From positions 1 through 64,000 of the forward strand of contig JAEWFD010000006.1 in NCBI GenBank assembly GCA_023388995.1: a stretch of DNA of 64,000 bases, read 5' to 3'. Position 1 is the stretch's first letter; every line of letters starts with the position of its first letter. The DNA is from Bacillota bacterium. GTDB lineage: Bacteria > Bacillota_I > Bacilli_A > Erysipelotrichales > Erysipelotrichaceae. Shown piece after piece: positions 51,468-60,627 of the stretch. The position numbers were made by a program, and so were the translations under genes. Below the pieces are notes generated by a model. It did not search any database. It was given only the letters and a program-made list of their open reading frames with translations, and was not told where the DNA came from.

Positions 51468-53354
51468 CCAACTGCCGCCGCTGCTTCCGCCAAAGCCGCC
51501 ACCGCTGAAACCTCCGCCGCTGCTTCCGCTGGTAAAGTTTCCCCCGCCGTTGGAAATCTTTATTTCCGGCAAAGCATTCAACTGCTGCAGCGTATTCATA
51601 GAACGATAATAACGAGGCATGAACAGCATGACCGGAACTTGTTCCTCACTATGATACCACACTGCATTTTCCATCATAATATTGGCGAATTTCTTAGACC
51701 AAACATCGCTGACTCCTAACACATAGGCATATGGCAGAATATGATAGAAGTATTGCGGATTCAAATGTACCAAAGCTTCTAGTCTGCCTTTTTCAGCAGT
51801 CAAAATAAAGTCTTTCAGTCCTAATATCTGCCCATACCAGCGAACACCTTGAGTTGTTCTTTTATCCATGAATAAGGCACAAGTCGTTACTGCAATCGTG
51901 CATAATACGCCTGTCATTAACATTACCATATCGCCTGTTCCATAGTACACCAGGGCACTGTATCCAAGAAAATACAGCAAAGCAGCAATTGTTGCGATGA
52001 AGAGCAACCCAAAGAATTTCATCTTCGATAATGTGACTCTGCGCGAGATCGTATACGCAAATAGAATAACAACCAAAATCCCCATCATCGCAATCACGAT
52101 AGAGAGTAAAAAAGCAACCCCAAATGAATAAAAAATCTTATGGAATGCATACAGCATTCCAAAGAAAGTCGGCAGGACAGCAGCAAACATAACCAAGCCT
52201 TGCATCAACAAAGAACTTTGCGAGAAAACGCGTGTTTCCTTGTTTTTTGAGTGATACCGCGAGATATCTTTAATGGCGGTTTGCATATGCACATAAAAGG
52301 ATGCTTGAAGAGTGTTCGTTTCAACCGCATCAAGATCTCCAAACAATGCTTTAAACAATCTCCGTTCATAGCGGAGCCGTTCATCCCCCATATCTTTCTC
52401 TTTTATTAACTTGAGGTTATTGCTGTCAAGTTCTTCTATTGATAAGTACCCTGCATTCGCCCATTCAATAATGATACTCAACATATCACGTGCGCTGACA
52501 TTGCCATCCAGTACATAGCTGATAGCTGGTGCTGTCAAGCCGATCGGCGCTTCAAACTCAACTGTTCTAATTACCACATCATCTTTTCCAAACCGATAAA
52601 ACAATAGAATGGCTACTGCGGCTAAACCAACAGAAAAACCAATAATCGGTTTAGAAAAATCGACTGGTTTAGGAAACGCGAAATAATCATTAGGTAAATC
52701 CACCTGCAATGTCACAGCTTCCTTAGGATGCAGCGTATTAATCATATTGCCAAAAATCGTTGAACCAGCAATCTCGTATTGAAATCCTGGATATGCAGTG
52801 TTTTTACTTCCGTAATCCCCCAAATAGAAATTAACCGCATTTGTATCAAATGGTTTTGGCATATGAATAATAAAACTGGAAGTTTTGATATCCGTATTCC
52901 ATTTTCCGGAAATCAGGTTCACATATAACATTTGCTTCCCTTTTAAGCCCAAATCCATCGTTTTTATTTGATAGGAAATCGTATAATTTACGGCTCCGCT
53001 GACATACTTGTCAGCATCTCCGATTTTGATACGTTTGCCATTAGTCTGACTTTCTACCTCATACGGATGATCTTTTACTTTGATATTTGAGATGGGAAAA
53101 TGATAGCGGCGATTGATCTCTTGCCCATCCAACGTAAACTGCATTTGATAGGTGGTAGGAAGATCAAAATAAAGTCCATGCCGCCTTTCAGAAAACGTAA
53201 CATCCAATGACTCGACGACATCAATTAAGCCATTTTCCTGAACATTCATCTCTACTTCAAAATGGTCAATGACGAACGCTTCTGTTTCCGCACTGACAGG
53301 TTGAACGATTAAGAGCATAAATAAGAACAGGATGATATATTTGATATTTTTCAT
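51465..53354 (-). CDS. DUF2207 predicted membrane protein with Gly/Ser-rich tail
   Basis: A 629-residue membrane protein. The N-terminal signal/anchor IKYIILFLFMLLIVQPVSA precedes a DUF2207 extracellular domain (25-230) with VVESLDVTFSERRHGLYFDL. A membrane segment near 245-260 follows, then a cytoplasmic part with IEWANAGYLSIEELDS, further hydrophobic segments near 385-440 and 470-500, and a C-terminal tail (GGGNFTSGSSGGGFSGGGFG) typical of the family. It is partnered with LemA upstream, 37 bases away. The LemA-DUF2207 pair occurs in many bacteria; its role is not known. Confidence 0.87.
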   Translation of the reverse strand: MKNIKYIILFLFMLLIVQPVSAETEAFVIDHFEVEMNVQENGLIDVVESLDVTFSERRHGLYFDLPTTYQMQFTLDGQEINRRYHFPISNIKVKDHPYEVESQTNGKRIKIGDADKYVSGAVNYTISYQIKTMDLGLKGKQMLYVNLISGKWNTDIKTSSFIIHMPKPFDTNAVNFYLGDYGSKNTAYPGFQYEIAGSTIFGNMINTLHPKEAVTLQVDLPNDYFAFPKPVDFSKPIIGFSVGLAAVAILLFYRFGKDDVVIRTVEFEAPIGLTAPAISYVLDGNVSARDMLSIIIEWANAGYLSIEELDSNNLKLIKEKDMGDERLRYERRLFKALFGDLDAVETNTLQASFYVHMQTAIKDISRYHSKNKETRVFSQSSLLMQGLVMFAAVLPTFFGMLYAFHKIFYSFGVAFLLSIVIAMMGILVVILFAYTISRRVTLSKMKFFGLLFIATIAALLYFLGYSALVYYGTGDMVMLMTGVLCTIAVTTCALFMDKRTTQGVRWYGQILGLKDFILTAEKGRLEALVHLNPQYFYHILPYAYVLGVSDVWSKKFANIMMENAVWYHSEEQVPVMLFMPRYYRSMNTLQQLNALPEIKISNGGGNFTSGSSGGGFSGGGFGGSSGGSW

Positions 53355-53391
53355 GCTTCCTCCTAAAAAGGAAATCGACTAGCGAAATCCT

Positions 53392-53943
53392 TTAGAATGA
53401 TACCTTTACACTTTCACGATGCGACTCTTGTTCTACTACATAAAGCGGCTTCTTTGTAAAATTGAACATGTTCGCAATGATATTGCTTGGAAAACTCTCA
53501 CAAAGGATATTGTAAGTATTTACAACACCATTGTAGTATTTCCGAGCATTGGCAATTTCTTCTTCCATTCTTTGCAATTGCTTTTGCAAATCAATAAAAC
53601 TACTGTTTGCTTTTAAATCCGGATAGCTTTCAGCAATCGCAAACACATTACCCAGCATTCCTTGCACTTGTTTTTCCTGTGCAATTTTTTCTTCCGGAGT
53701 TCTTGCTTGCACCGCTAAATTACGTGCCTGCACGATCTTTTCTAGAGTTATACTTTCATGTTTTGCATATCCTTTTACAGTTTCTACCAAATTTGGAATC
53801 AAATCATAACGTTTCTTCAAATAAACATCCATCGTTGAAAAGGCTTCTTCTGTTTTATTCTTTAATGCAATGAATTTGTTGTATAAACTCATAAGCCATA
53901 CAGCAAGTACAAGTACAATACCACCTATTACCCAAGGGAACAT
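53392..53943 (-). CDS. lemA: LemA family protein
   Basis: A 183-residue protein with a single N-terminal membrane segment (VIGGIVLVLAVWLM) and a long helical cytoplasmic or extracytoplasmic domain. NKTEEAFSTMDVYLKKRYDLIPNL, of which KKRYDLIPNLVETVKGYA is the family signature, and QLQRMEEEIANARKYYNGVV with NTYNILCESFPSNIIA are all LemA. ATG 53943 follows GAGGTGATTTT. It heads a two-gene unit with DUF2207. Confidence 0.93.
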   Translation of the reverse strand: MFPWVIGGIVLVLAVWLMSLYNKFIALKNKTEEAFSTMDVYLKKRYDLIPNLVETVKGYAKHESITLEKIVQARNLAVQARTPEEKIAQEKQVQGMLGNVFAIAESYPDLKANSSFIDLQKQLQRMEEEIANARKYYNGVVNTYNILCESFPSNIIANMFNFTKKPLYVVEQESHRESVKVSF

Positions 53944-54222
53944 AAAATCACCTCTTTCTTTGGTCATTATATCATATCTATATCAATAGTAAAATCATTT
54001 CCATCTTGGCTGAATGATTGCCAGCCAAGTGTATTTACCAGAATTTAGCTATACAAAACTTCATGAAATACTACATTTTAGAGGTTCAGAAATAGTATAT
54101 GCAAAGTCATTACCCGATAAAGATAGTTTTGAAGATAAATTCTACTCGTAATCTACTATTTGGGGATGTCTATCATTATATAAGTTGTGTATGATTAGCA
54201 TAGAATAACGGGAGGTATTTTG

Positions 54223-54684
54223 ATGAATCAAATAGCAATCGGAAGATTTATCGCACAGAAAAGAAAGGAAAAGAACTTAACCCAGGATCAACTGGCAGAA
54301 AAAATAGGTATTTCCAATAAAACGATTTCAAAGTGGGAATGCGGAAAATCCATGCCGGATTATAGTATCATCAAAGTGTTATGTCAGGAACTAGAAGTGG
54401 AAATAGCAGAATTGATGAATGGCGAAATGTCGGATCACAGAACTCCTCAGCTTGATAACCAGCAATTACTGGAGATGCTGGAACGCATCCAGCGGTTAGA
54501 AAAAGAAAAGCAAGCCATGTTTGGCTTTTTATTAATTATTATGGGAATTTCAATGTCTGCAGTATCTCAACTAACCGGGGGAACTGACTTCAAAGATTTT
54601 ATTTCTGGTGTTATTCTAGGGTTGTCAATAGGTATTATGCTCGTTGGGATTTACATGACTGCACAATCAATTGCTAAGCAATAA
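54223..54684 (+). CDS. XRE-family HTH regulator with C-terminal membrane segments
   Basis: A 153-residue protein. The HTH (IGRFIAQKRKEKNLTQDQLA followed by GISNKTISKWECGKSMPDYS) is a standard XRE/Cro helix-turn-helix. After a short coiled region, residues 95-150 contain two hydrophobic segments (MFGFLLIIMGISMSAVSQ and ISGVILGLSIGIMLVGIYM), so the regulator is membrane-anchored. The ATG at 54223 has GGGAGG eight bases upstream. It is alone. It probably links a membrane signal to transcription; the target is unknown. The stretch 53968-54222 holds only a 45-codon frame without ribosome site. Confidence 0.82.
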   Translation: MNQIAIGRFIAQKRKEKNLTQDQLAEKIGISNKTISKWECGKSMPDYSIIKVLCQELEVEIAELMNGEMSDHRTPQLDNQQLLEMLERIQRLEKEKQAMFGFLLIIMGISMSAVSQLTGGTDFKDFISGVILGLSIGIMLVGIYMTAQSIAKQ

Positions 54685-54853
54685 TATATAAATCTTGATG
54701 GCAGAATTATTAAAGATGATCCACCATTTATCCAATATTGTTTTTCTTTTGAATATAGCTATCACATTTCACGAACTGCATGACTTCTAACTAGCAGAAT
54801 GATAATCTATTTTCAGCAAATTTCGCAACAATTATTCTGTAAGATGTTTCCAG

Positions 54854-54882
54854 TTGACGCCAGTGAGTGAATATTATATACT
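54854..54882 (+). promoter_or_regulatory. Sigma-A promoter of ssrA
   Basis: TTGACG (54854-54859), a 17-base spacer and TATACT (54877-54882) precede the tmRNA 5' end by 27 bases. The mature end probably requires processing. Confidence 0.82.
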
Positions 54883-54909
54883 ATAGTCGCACCTAATGTG
54901 CAATTTTAT

Positions 54910-55260
54910 GGGGATGTCTTGGTTTCGACAGGATTATGTTTGACTCAAACTGCAGTCGTGTGGTGACGTAATCACCAAAAAAAATTAACTGGAAACAGAT
55001 TATCTTTCGCTGCCTAATCGACTAACATAAGTCTACAGCGTGTCTACTCAAGTTCGCCATTAGGCTTGAACTAGGCATCACTTAATAATGGATAAGGAGG
55101 CGGCATTGCTTGTGTGCCAAATCCCGACAATCCCCAAGCAAGCAACCTCGGTTTGGAGCGTCTGCCTCAACAAATCGTTGTACTGAATGCAGACTAAACT
55201 GTAGACGTTTGAGTGTGGAACTTTTTTTGGACGGGGGTTCGATTCCCCCCATCTCCACCA
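54910..55260 (+). ncRNA. ssrA: Transfer-messenger RNA (tmRNA, ssrA)
   Basis: A 351-base tmRNA. The 5' GGGGATG pairs with 3' CATCTCC (one G-U), followed by A and CCA. The 5' end has the conserved GGGGATGTCTTGGTTTCGAC, the T-loop GGGTTCGATTCCCCC is intact, and the tag frame ends at the TAA at 55015-55017, giving a C-terminus KKLTGNRLSFAA. The resume codon is not certain; the frame upstream through the A8 tract reads CAA or CAC. Its partners smpB and rnr are 3.5 kb and more upstream. Its 3' end shows signs of being used as an attachment site. Confidence 0.97.
55249..55260 (+). repeat. Direct repeat unit A (tmRNA 3' end): CCATCTCCACCA
   Basis: The last 12 bases of ssrA, exactly repeated at 57622-57633. 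Such duplications of an RNA gene 3' end usually mark an integration. Confidence 0.5.
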
Positions 55261-55310
55261 TTAATTTCCCGTGCTGGAAATGCATGGTATGATATATTTT
55301 GCTAGGAAAC

Positions 55311-55340
55311 ATGAGCTTTTTCGGAGGCTCATTTTGTTTT
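55311..55340 (+). terminator. Intrinsic terminator of ssrA
   Basis: ATGAGC and GCTCAT arms around TTTTTCGGAG, followed by TTTGTTTT, 50 bases after the tmRNA. A degenerate copy of this terminator is part of the repeat at 56068-56162. Confidence 0.8.
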
Positions 55341-55547
55341 AGCTCATTGTACTATTTATTGCTTATTTAAGATAGTCAAAGTTCATACTATATCATTTAG
55401 ACATTAATGCATAAAAACTATACGATGATAGCGTTATTTGCGTTATAATAAATCATATCATAGGGAGTGATAACATTAGCTTTAAATTAGTTATTCGATG
55501 GTTAATTATATGATATATTTAACCAATTAACTTAGAAAGGTACTCAC

Positions 55548-55889
55548 ATGAATCAATATTTCGAAACAGAAGCAATTGTTGCTTATTATTCAGGTAAAAT
55601 AATTCAACATAAGCTAACTATTAAAAAGTACATTTACTCATTATTAGCATATACACTGCTTATTCTATGTGTTTATTTTTCACTAGCTAATTCAATTGAC
55701 AAATATAGTTATGGCTTCAATGATCGTTTATATTTGATTATTGGATTATCTCTTTCAGTATTGGTTCTTTTTATGCTTATCACAACTTATTACATTGGAA
55801 ATATTATAATTTTGAAACGACATATTTTACATTGCGAGGAACAGAATGTTCTAATTTCTCATTCGAGAACGACTGAAATAATTAAATAA
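55548..55889 (+). CDS. Small membrane protein of unknown function
   Basis: A 113-residue protein with two hydrophobic segments (IYSLLAYTLLILCVYFSLA near residue 31 and LIIGLSLSVLVLFMLITTYY near residue 64). The rest is charged and short. I recognise no family. ATG 55548 follows AGAAAGG. It lies between the two long repeats that copy the ssrA 3' end, so it looks like cargo of a small integrated segment. The surrounding sequence is AT-rich. Confidence 0.55.
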   Translation: MNQYFETEAIVAYYSGKIIQHKLTIKKYIYSLLAYTLLILCVYFSLANSIDKYSYGFNDRLYLIIGLSLSVLVLFMLITTYYIGNIIILKRHILHCEEQNVLISHSRTTEIIK

Positions 55890-56067
55890 GTGTATTCCGT
55901 TCAGCAAAAGAAAGATAAGAAGATCAACTTATGGAAAAAATCTTTAATTAGTTCTAAACCTCTTGGCGGCCGCATTATTTCAGATTTCTGTTATGCTAAC
56001 GAAAATAACGATAATATTACGCACTAATAAGTTCAACTATCGATCTACTATGAGTGTCAATGATTAT

Positions 56068-56162
56068 ACCCCATTCCATTATTAAATTCCTGTGCTGAAA
56101 AAACATTGGCATGATATATTTTGCTAGGAAATATGAGTCTTTTGAAAAGGCTCTTTTATTTT
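56068..56162 (+). repeat. Degenerate copy of the ssrA 3' end plus its terminator region
   Basis: About 90 bases match the stretch 55240-55342. They share TGATATATTTTGCTAGGAAA (56113-56132 versus 55290-55309), plus the flanking CCCCAT...CCAT and GTGCTG pieces and the GAG...CTC terminator stem. The copy begins inside the tmRNA T-arm equivalent. The two copies are about 820 bases apart and enclose the small membrane-protein gene at 55548. Confidence 0.7.
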
Positions 56163-56413
56163 GTCTTAAGCAGGTCAATAAAACAAAAAAGTTTACGCAC
56201 TTATTAATCACCCATATTCATAAATGCAAATGGCAATTTTATTTTATCACAATCAAATCTAGAAATCGAAACAGACTGCAGTACCGTGATATCAAGCTTT
56301 CTTGACTTTTTGCTATTTAATGCAATAATAAATTTAGAGTTATGCATTAAACTGCACCAAATGCAAAGAAGCCATTGCATTTCCTTGATAAAATCTTCGT
56401 GGGAGGTGAGGAC

Positions 56414-57598
56414 ATGAACTGGCAAAAGCAAATTAACCAAACAATGGATTACATTGAAAATAATCTTGCAGAAAAAATTGACTATACTACAGCCGCCAAG
56501 TTTTTGGGCTGCTCAGAATGGGAATTTAGAAGAATGTTTTCTTTTCTTGCACAGATGCCCTTATCAGAATATGTTCGGAGAAGACGGATTACAGCCGCAA
56601 TTGCGGATATACAAAAGGGAAAAAAGATTATTGATATTGCGCAACGTTACGGGTATGAATCCCAGGCGGCTTTTTCCAGAGCATTTAAGCAATTGCATGG
56701 AGTTACGCCATCACTAGCTCGAAACAGGAACATAAAGCTTAAACCATTTCAACGCCTTACCTTTAAATTGGTTTTAAAAGAGGATGAAATGATGCAAAAA
56801 AATGCGAATTGTAGAAGGCATATAATGGGTGCTAAAGATACCGGATATGCCATCTCAATAGAAATGGATAAAGACACTATTCATAAAACAAATGAAACAT
56901 TTTGGGATAGTGTCGGTACAGAATTAGTTGGGGGAACTGCACTTCCAAACTATGGTGCATTTATTACAGAAGAAAGATGCGAATTTTTCAAAGATGTTTA
57001 TGGTAAAAAAGTTCTTGAAATCGGGTGTGGAACAGGTCATTCTTTGCAATATCTTGGAAATCGCAAGGCTTCAGAATTGTGGGGATTAGATATTTCGAAA
57101 GATCAGCTAGCTAAAGCAGAAAAACACTTGTCTGCAAACAATCTTACAGCAACATTAATTTGTTCTCCTATGGAATTAGAATGTGATATTCCAAGCGATT
57201 ATTTTGATTTTGTATATTCAGTGTATGGAATTGGTTGGTCAACAGATTTGGATATTACATTTAAGCAAGTCTCAACGTATCTTAAAAGAGATGGCATATT
57301 TATTTTCAGCTGGTCCCATCCGATTCATAAATGTGTTGCTCCAGAAGATGATGAGCTGGTATTCAAAAAAAATTACTATGATGAATCTTGGTATTCTGTC
57401 TCATTAGAGGGAAGTATGTTTTCTTTAGCAGACCGAAAAATGTCAACCTATATAAATGCACTTGCGAAAGCAGGCTTGTATATTGAAGAGCTAATAGAGG
57501 AATCAGATGATAAAATTCTTTCTAAGAGCGGTAGTAAGTTTGCAAATAAAGCAAAAATGATGCCGGTGACTTTTGTTATAAAAGCAAGAAAGCTATAG
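56414..57598 (+). CDS. AraC-type DNA-binding domain fused to SAM-dependent methyltransferase
   Basis: A 394-residue fusion. Residues 1-105 are an AraC double HTH (IDYTTAAKFLGCSEWEFRRM, then KIIDIAQRYGYESQAAFSRA and FKQLHGVTPSLAR). Residues about 175-390 are a class I methyltransferase: VLEIGCGTGHSLQYLGN binds S-adenosylmethionine (motif I), LWGLDISKDQLAKAEKHL is motif II, and FDFVYSVYGIGW then YLKRDGIFIFSWSHP follow. ATG 56414 lies behind GGGAGGTGAGG. The linker (110-170) is unstructured-looking. It may methylate a small inducer or antibiotic and regulate its own gene, or two neighbouring genes have fused by loss of a stop. The architecture is unusual. Confidence 0.85.
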   Translation: MNWQKQINQTMDYIENNLAEKIDYTTAAKFLGCSEWEFRRMFSFLAQMPLSEYVRRRRITAAIADIQKGKKIIDIAQRYGYESQAAFSRAFKQLHGVTPSLARNRNIKLKPFQRLTFKLVLKEDEMMQKNANCRRHIMGAKDTGYAISIEMDKDTIHKTNETFWDSVGTELVGGTALPNYGAFITEERCEFFKDVYGKKVLEIGCGTGHSLQYLGNRKASELWGLDISKDQLAKAEKHLSANNLTATLICSPMELECDIPSDYFDFVYSVYGIGWSTDLDITFKQVSTYLKRDGIFIFSWSHPIHKCVAPEDDELVFKKNYYDESWYSVSLEGSMFSLADRKMSTYINALAKAGLYIEELIEESDDKILSKSGSKFANKAKMMPVTFVIKARKL

Positions 57599-57621
57599 AA
57601 AGAAATATTAGCTTACTTGTT

Positions 57622-57633
57622 CCATCTCCACCA
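57622..57633 (+). repeat. Direct repeat unit A', copy of the ssrA 3' end
   Basis: An exact 12-base copy of the tmRNA terminal sequence, in the non-coding stretch just after the AraC-methyltransferase gene. A chance match is possible in a 64 kb window but unlikely (well below one expected). Confidence 0.5.
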
Positions 57634-57756
57634 AAAGATCAATGAATGCTGATTCTATTAGCTTTTTTATTCTCATAAAAGCGGAAAACTTCTACAGGTT
57701 TTATCTAGCTATTTCTTTCGCTTGATTATGATTTCTCGCATTCAGAAGTTCATCAG

Positions 57757-58554
57757 CTAAGATGCCTTATTCACTTTGCCATATACCGTAACAGTAATAA
57801 CTGAAATTAGAACAACCATAGCATTTGCGGCAATTGTTCCCGTCCAAGTCATCGTCATAGTACCAAATAGAGGCGAAGCTGCGTTGAACATTGTGTGGAA
57901 TAATACACACATAAACACACCACCTTTGCCTGATATTTTATAGATTGCACCATATAAAAAGCGAAAAGCCACAAGCTGAACTGTGAACATCCAAAAGTTA
58001 ATGAGACCGTCACCGTGGTTTGTTCCCGGAATAAAGAAAAGAGGGATATGCCATAAAGTCCAAATGGCACCAAAAAATAAGGACGATTGAATATAACCGT
58101 ATTTTCTATCAAGATTAGGTTGCAATATGTAAGACCAGCCGGCTTCCTCCAAACCTCCGATGATCAGACAACCTGGCAAAGAAAGGAAGAATGTATAGAA
58201 TGGGAGAACCATTTCCATAGTACCTGAAACTGCTATATGCACTAAAAAATATAGTATAAGCGCTGCAACAACGAATAGATAGGGATAGATCTTATTGGGT
58301 ACTCTGAAAACGGCCTGCAGCCATTCCTTAAAATCTGCTATTTGATTATTTTTTTTGAAAACGATATAGGAAGCTATAGCCGGTGACAAAATATAAATGG
58401 CAAAAGGAATATTCATTGCGAATTGCTGCAATGAATAAACCCAGTTGTGAACCGAATATCCAAATGGTCCCAAAGCAATCAAAACGCCCGATACAAGGTA
58501 GGCAATACAAAATGTCAATCCTGTAAATTGTGTTATAACTTTATTGTCTGTCAT
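57757..58554 (-). CDS. CPBP-family intramembrane metalloprotease (CAAX protease-like)
   Basis: A 265-residue membrane protein with about seven segments. Motif 1 is the E-E-x-x-W variant in IGGLEEAGWSYILQPNLDR; motif 2 is FGAIWTLWHIPLFFI with a zinc-binding His; motif 3 is LFHTMFNAASP. This is the Abi/CPBP (CAAX amino protease) family, often linked to bacteriocin self-immunity. Neighbours do not show a bacteriocin, so the role is open. It is a single gene. Confidence 0.85.
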   Translation of the reverse strand: MTDNKVITQFTGLTFCIAYLVSGVLIALGPFGYSVHNWVYSLQQFAMNIPFAIYILSPAIASYIVFKKNNQIADFKEWLQAVFRVPNKIYPYLFVVAALILYFLVHIAVSGTMEMVLPFYTFFLSLPGCLIIGGLEEAGWSYILQPNLDRKYGYIQSSLFFGAIWTLWHIPLFFIPGTNHGDGLINFWMFTVQLVAFRFLYGAIYKISGKGGVFMCVLFHTMFNAASPLFGTMTMTWTGTIAANAMVVLISVITVTVYGKVNKAS

Positions 58555-58878
58555 GATTTCTTCACCTCACGTTTGGAGTATGCATTACTTTAACGAATGT
58601 TGCTTTATAATGCCAAATTACGGCTTGCATAAAACAGAAATGATGCTAACACAGATAGCCGGTATGTCTATCCAGCCATCTTCAACTATATTACATAATA
58701 TAAGATTTTCATGGGAAAAGAAAGGTATATTCCCCTGGAAACCCGCAATATCTTTTTCTTTCATTAAATGCCATTTCACATTTGCCATCGACTTCCCTAG
58801 TTTTGTATAGTAAAATGATACGATCAAATACCAATTACACAAACATAGGAAACATACTGAAATTTAGTGGAGTACAAC

Positions 58879-59706
58879 ATGATTAAAACATTCGATGAAA
58901 CAGTCTTACTATTACAATCACTGAAACCGGATTGCGCTAAATGCAGTGGCTTATGCTGTACAGCATTATTTTTTTCAAAACTGGATGGCTTTCCGGAAGA
59001 CAAATCCGCCGGGACTCCTTGTACTAATCTCCAGCAGGATTTCCGCTGCCAAATTCACTCAGAACTTGATCAGCGTAAATTAAAGGGTTGTATTGGGTAT
59101 GATTGCTTTGGTGCAGGTCAGCACGTAACGCAAATTATATATGCCAAAGAAACATGGCGTAGCATGCCAAAACAGGCGAAGGAAATATTTGATGTATTTC
59201 TATTCGTTTTTCAATTATATCAAATACGTTATTTTTTGCTGGAATCCTTGATTGTATCTCCAGCAGCGCTGTTAAAAAATAAAATAAAAACGCTGCTCGA
59301 AGAAAATGAACGGATATGCAGGTCTCAACCTTCAGAGATTCTGGCATTTGAAATGGAAGATTACCGAGATAGAGCAAATGTTGTTTTAAAACAAGTTTGT
59401 ACTCTACTGCAAGAGAGCTTAAGCCATAAAAACAAAGCTTATCCATCTGACTTCCTTGGCCGGAACTTTGCAAATCAAGATATGAGCGGGTTGGATTTAA
59501 GTACTAAGCTGTTAATCGCAGCAAAGTTTAACCATTGCAATTTCGATGGGACTATTTTTATCGGCGCTGATATGCGAGATGCAGATTTAAGCGATGCAGA
59601 CTTAAGAAATGCTGTTTTCTTAACGCAAGGGCAAATTAATTCCGCCAAAGGAGACAAAACCACTAAGCTTCCATCCTATTTAGATCAGCCAATCACATGG
59701 AAATAA
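58879..59706 (+). CDS. Pentapeptide-repeat protein with N-terminal Cys cluster
   Basis: A 275-residue protein. The N-terminus has CAKCSGLCC, plus CTNLQQDFRC and KGCIGYDCFG, giving about nine cysteines in the first 80 residues that could bind metal. Residues 75-185 are helical. Residues about 195-255 hold a pentapeptide-repeat ladder (NFANQDMSGLDLSTKLLIAA then ADMRDADLSDADLRNAVF). The ATG at 58879 follows GGAG, with an in-frame GTG four codons earlier. Pentapeptide proteins mimic DNA or bind gyrase (Qnr) in some cases, but this domain is short. Function not assigned. Confidence 0.78.
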   Translation: MIKTFDETVLLLQSLKPDCAKCSGLCCTALFFSKLDGFPEDKSAGTPCTNLQQDFRCQIHSELDQRKLKGCIGYDCFGAGQHVTQIIYAKETWRSMPKQAKEIFDVFLFVFQLYQIRYFLLESLIVSPAALLKNKIKTLLEENERICRSQPSEILAFEMEDYRDRANVVLKQVCTLLQESLSHKNKAYPSDFLGRNFANQDMSGLDLSTKLLIAAKFNHCNFDGTIFIGADMRDADLSDADLRNAVFLTQGQINSAKGDKTTKLPSYLDQPITWK

Positions 59707-59771
59707 GTGTCATACTGTTCTTTTTTATGTTAAACTATTTAATATACTAATGATAGCAAAGGATAACACTT

Positions 59772-60578
59772 ATGACAGAAACAATTTATTATGATATTCA
59801 CCAAAAAGCAACAACCAGTAAATATACCTCACTTGCCTATTTTGATTATGAAGAATATAGCAGCCTTACGGTTTTGAGCCATAATCAGGATTTTGTTACG
59901 TTGATTGATCAAACCGTAACTCCTGCTTTAATACATTTCGCAACTGACAATTTTGAGTTGGTGATTTCTCAGCTGAAGGAATTGGAAGGAGATTTCCAGA
60001 TTAATTTCGTCCCCCACGAATTCAAAGATATGCTGGAAGAAATTGGTTTTTTGCCATGGGCAGAATTTATTGATTACTTCAATTATGACTTAGCAAAAAC
60101 GGCAATAGGTCCGCAACAATATAATGACATCATTTTTTTAGAACAGAGTCAATGTGAAGCAGTTTCACTTGTATCGCAAAAATGTGCCAATCAATCCAGA
60201 GGCTTTGCGGGTGAAACAAGTATATGGTTTTCCGACTGGATCAAAGAAAATGAAGTTATTATAGATCTTCAAAACAACCAAATTGCAGGATTTTGCTGTG
60301 TATCCATTTATAATGAGGGTACGACCCTATGGATTAGAGAAATTGCTGTTGATCCGCACTTTCAAGGCAAAGGAATCGGAAAAAAGCTTATCGAGCAAGC
60401 TATTTGCTATGGTTTAAAGAAAGGTGCGGTAAAATCCTTTCTATCTGCCGACCTATTGAATGATACCGCCATTAAACTCTATTGCAAGTATGGCTTTCAG
60501 CCAAAAGACCAAAAAGGTGAGCTGCAAATGAGAAAAATGACAGTAAGCTGCAAAATTGATAACAGCGAAAAATCGTAG
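59772..60578 (+). CDS. Two-part GNAT-family acetyltransferase
   Basis: A 268-residue protein. The C-terminal half (about 110-260) is a GNAT domain: LWIREIAVDPHFQGKGIGKK carries motif A (HFQGKGIGKKL), followed by CYGLKKGAVKSFLSADLLND and NDTAIKLYCKYGFQPKDQ. The N-terminal half contains further strands (FELVISQLKELEGDFQINFV) that resemble a second, degenerate GNAT-like fold. The ATG is preceded by AAAGGATAACAC. Followed by a short gap and the DUF1801-type gene. Substrate unknown. Confidence 0.85.
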   Translation: MTETIYYDIHQKATTSKYTSLAYFDYEEYSSLTVLSHNQDFVTLIDQTVTPALIHFATDNFELVISQLKELEGDFQINFVPHEFKDMLEEIGFLPWAEFIDYFNYDLAKTAIGPQQYNDIIFLEQSQCEAVSLVSQKCANQSRGFAGETSIWFSDWIKENEVIIDLQNNQIAGFCCVSIYNEGTTLWIREIAVDPHFQGKGIGKKLIEQAICYGLKKGAVKSFLSADLLNDTAIKLYCKYGFQPKDQKGELQMRKMTVSCKIDNSEKS

Positions 60579-60627
60579 TATAATAGAGATACTATACGAA
60601 CCAATTACACAGAAAGGACGGATGTAT

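Noticed and set aside
54014..54151. 45-codon plus-strand frame between lemA and the XRE gene
   Set aside because: It has no ribosome site or recognised homology; at most a decayed fragment.
54160..54171. GGGGATGTCT resembling the tmRNA 5' end
   Set aside because: Only ten bases match and no tRNA-like or T-arm structure follows; probably coincidence.
58618..58842. 74-codon minus-strand frame between the CPBP and pentapeptide genes
   Set aside because: No ribosome site, no recognised domain, and it overlaps the upstream region of the pentapeptide gene.
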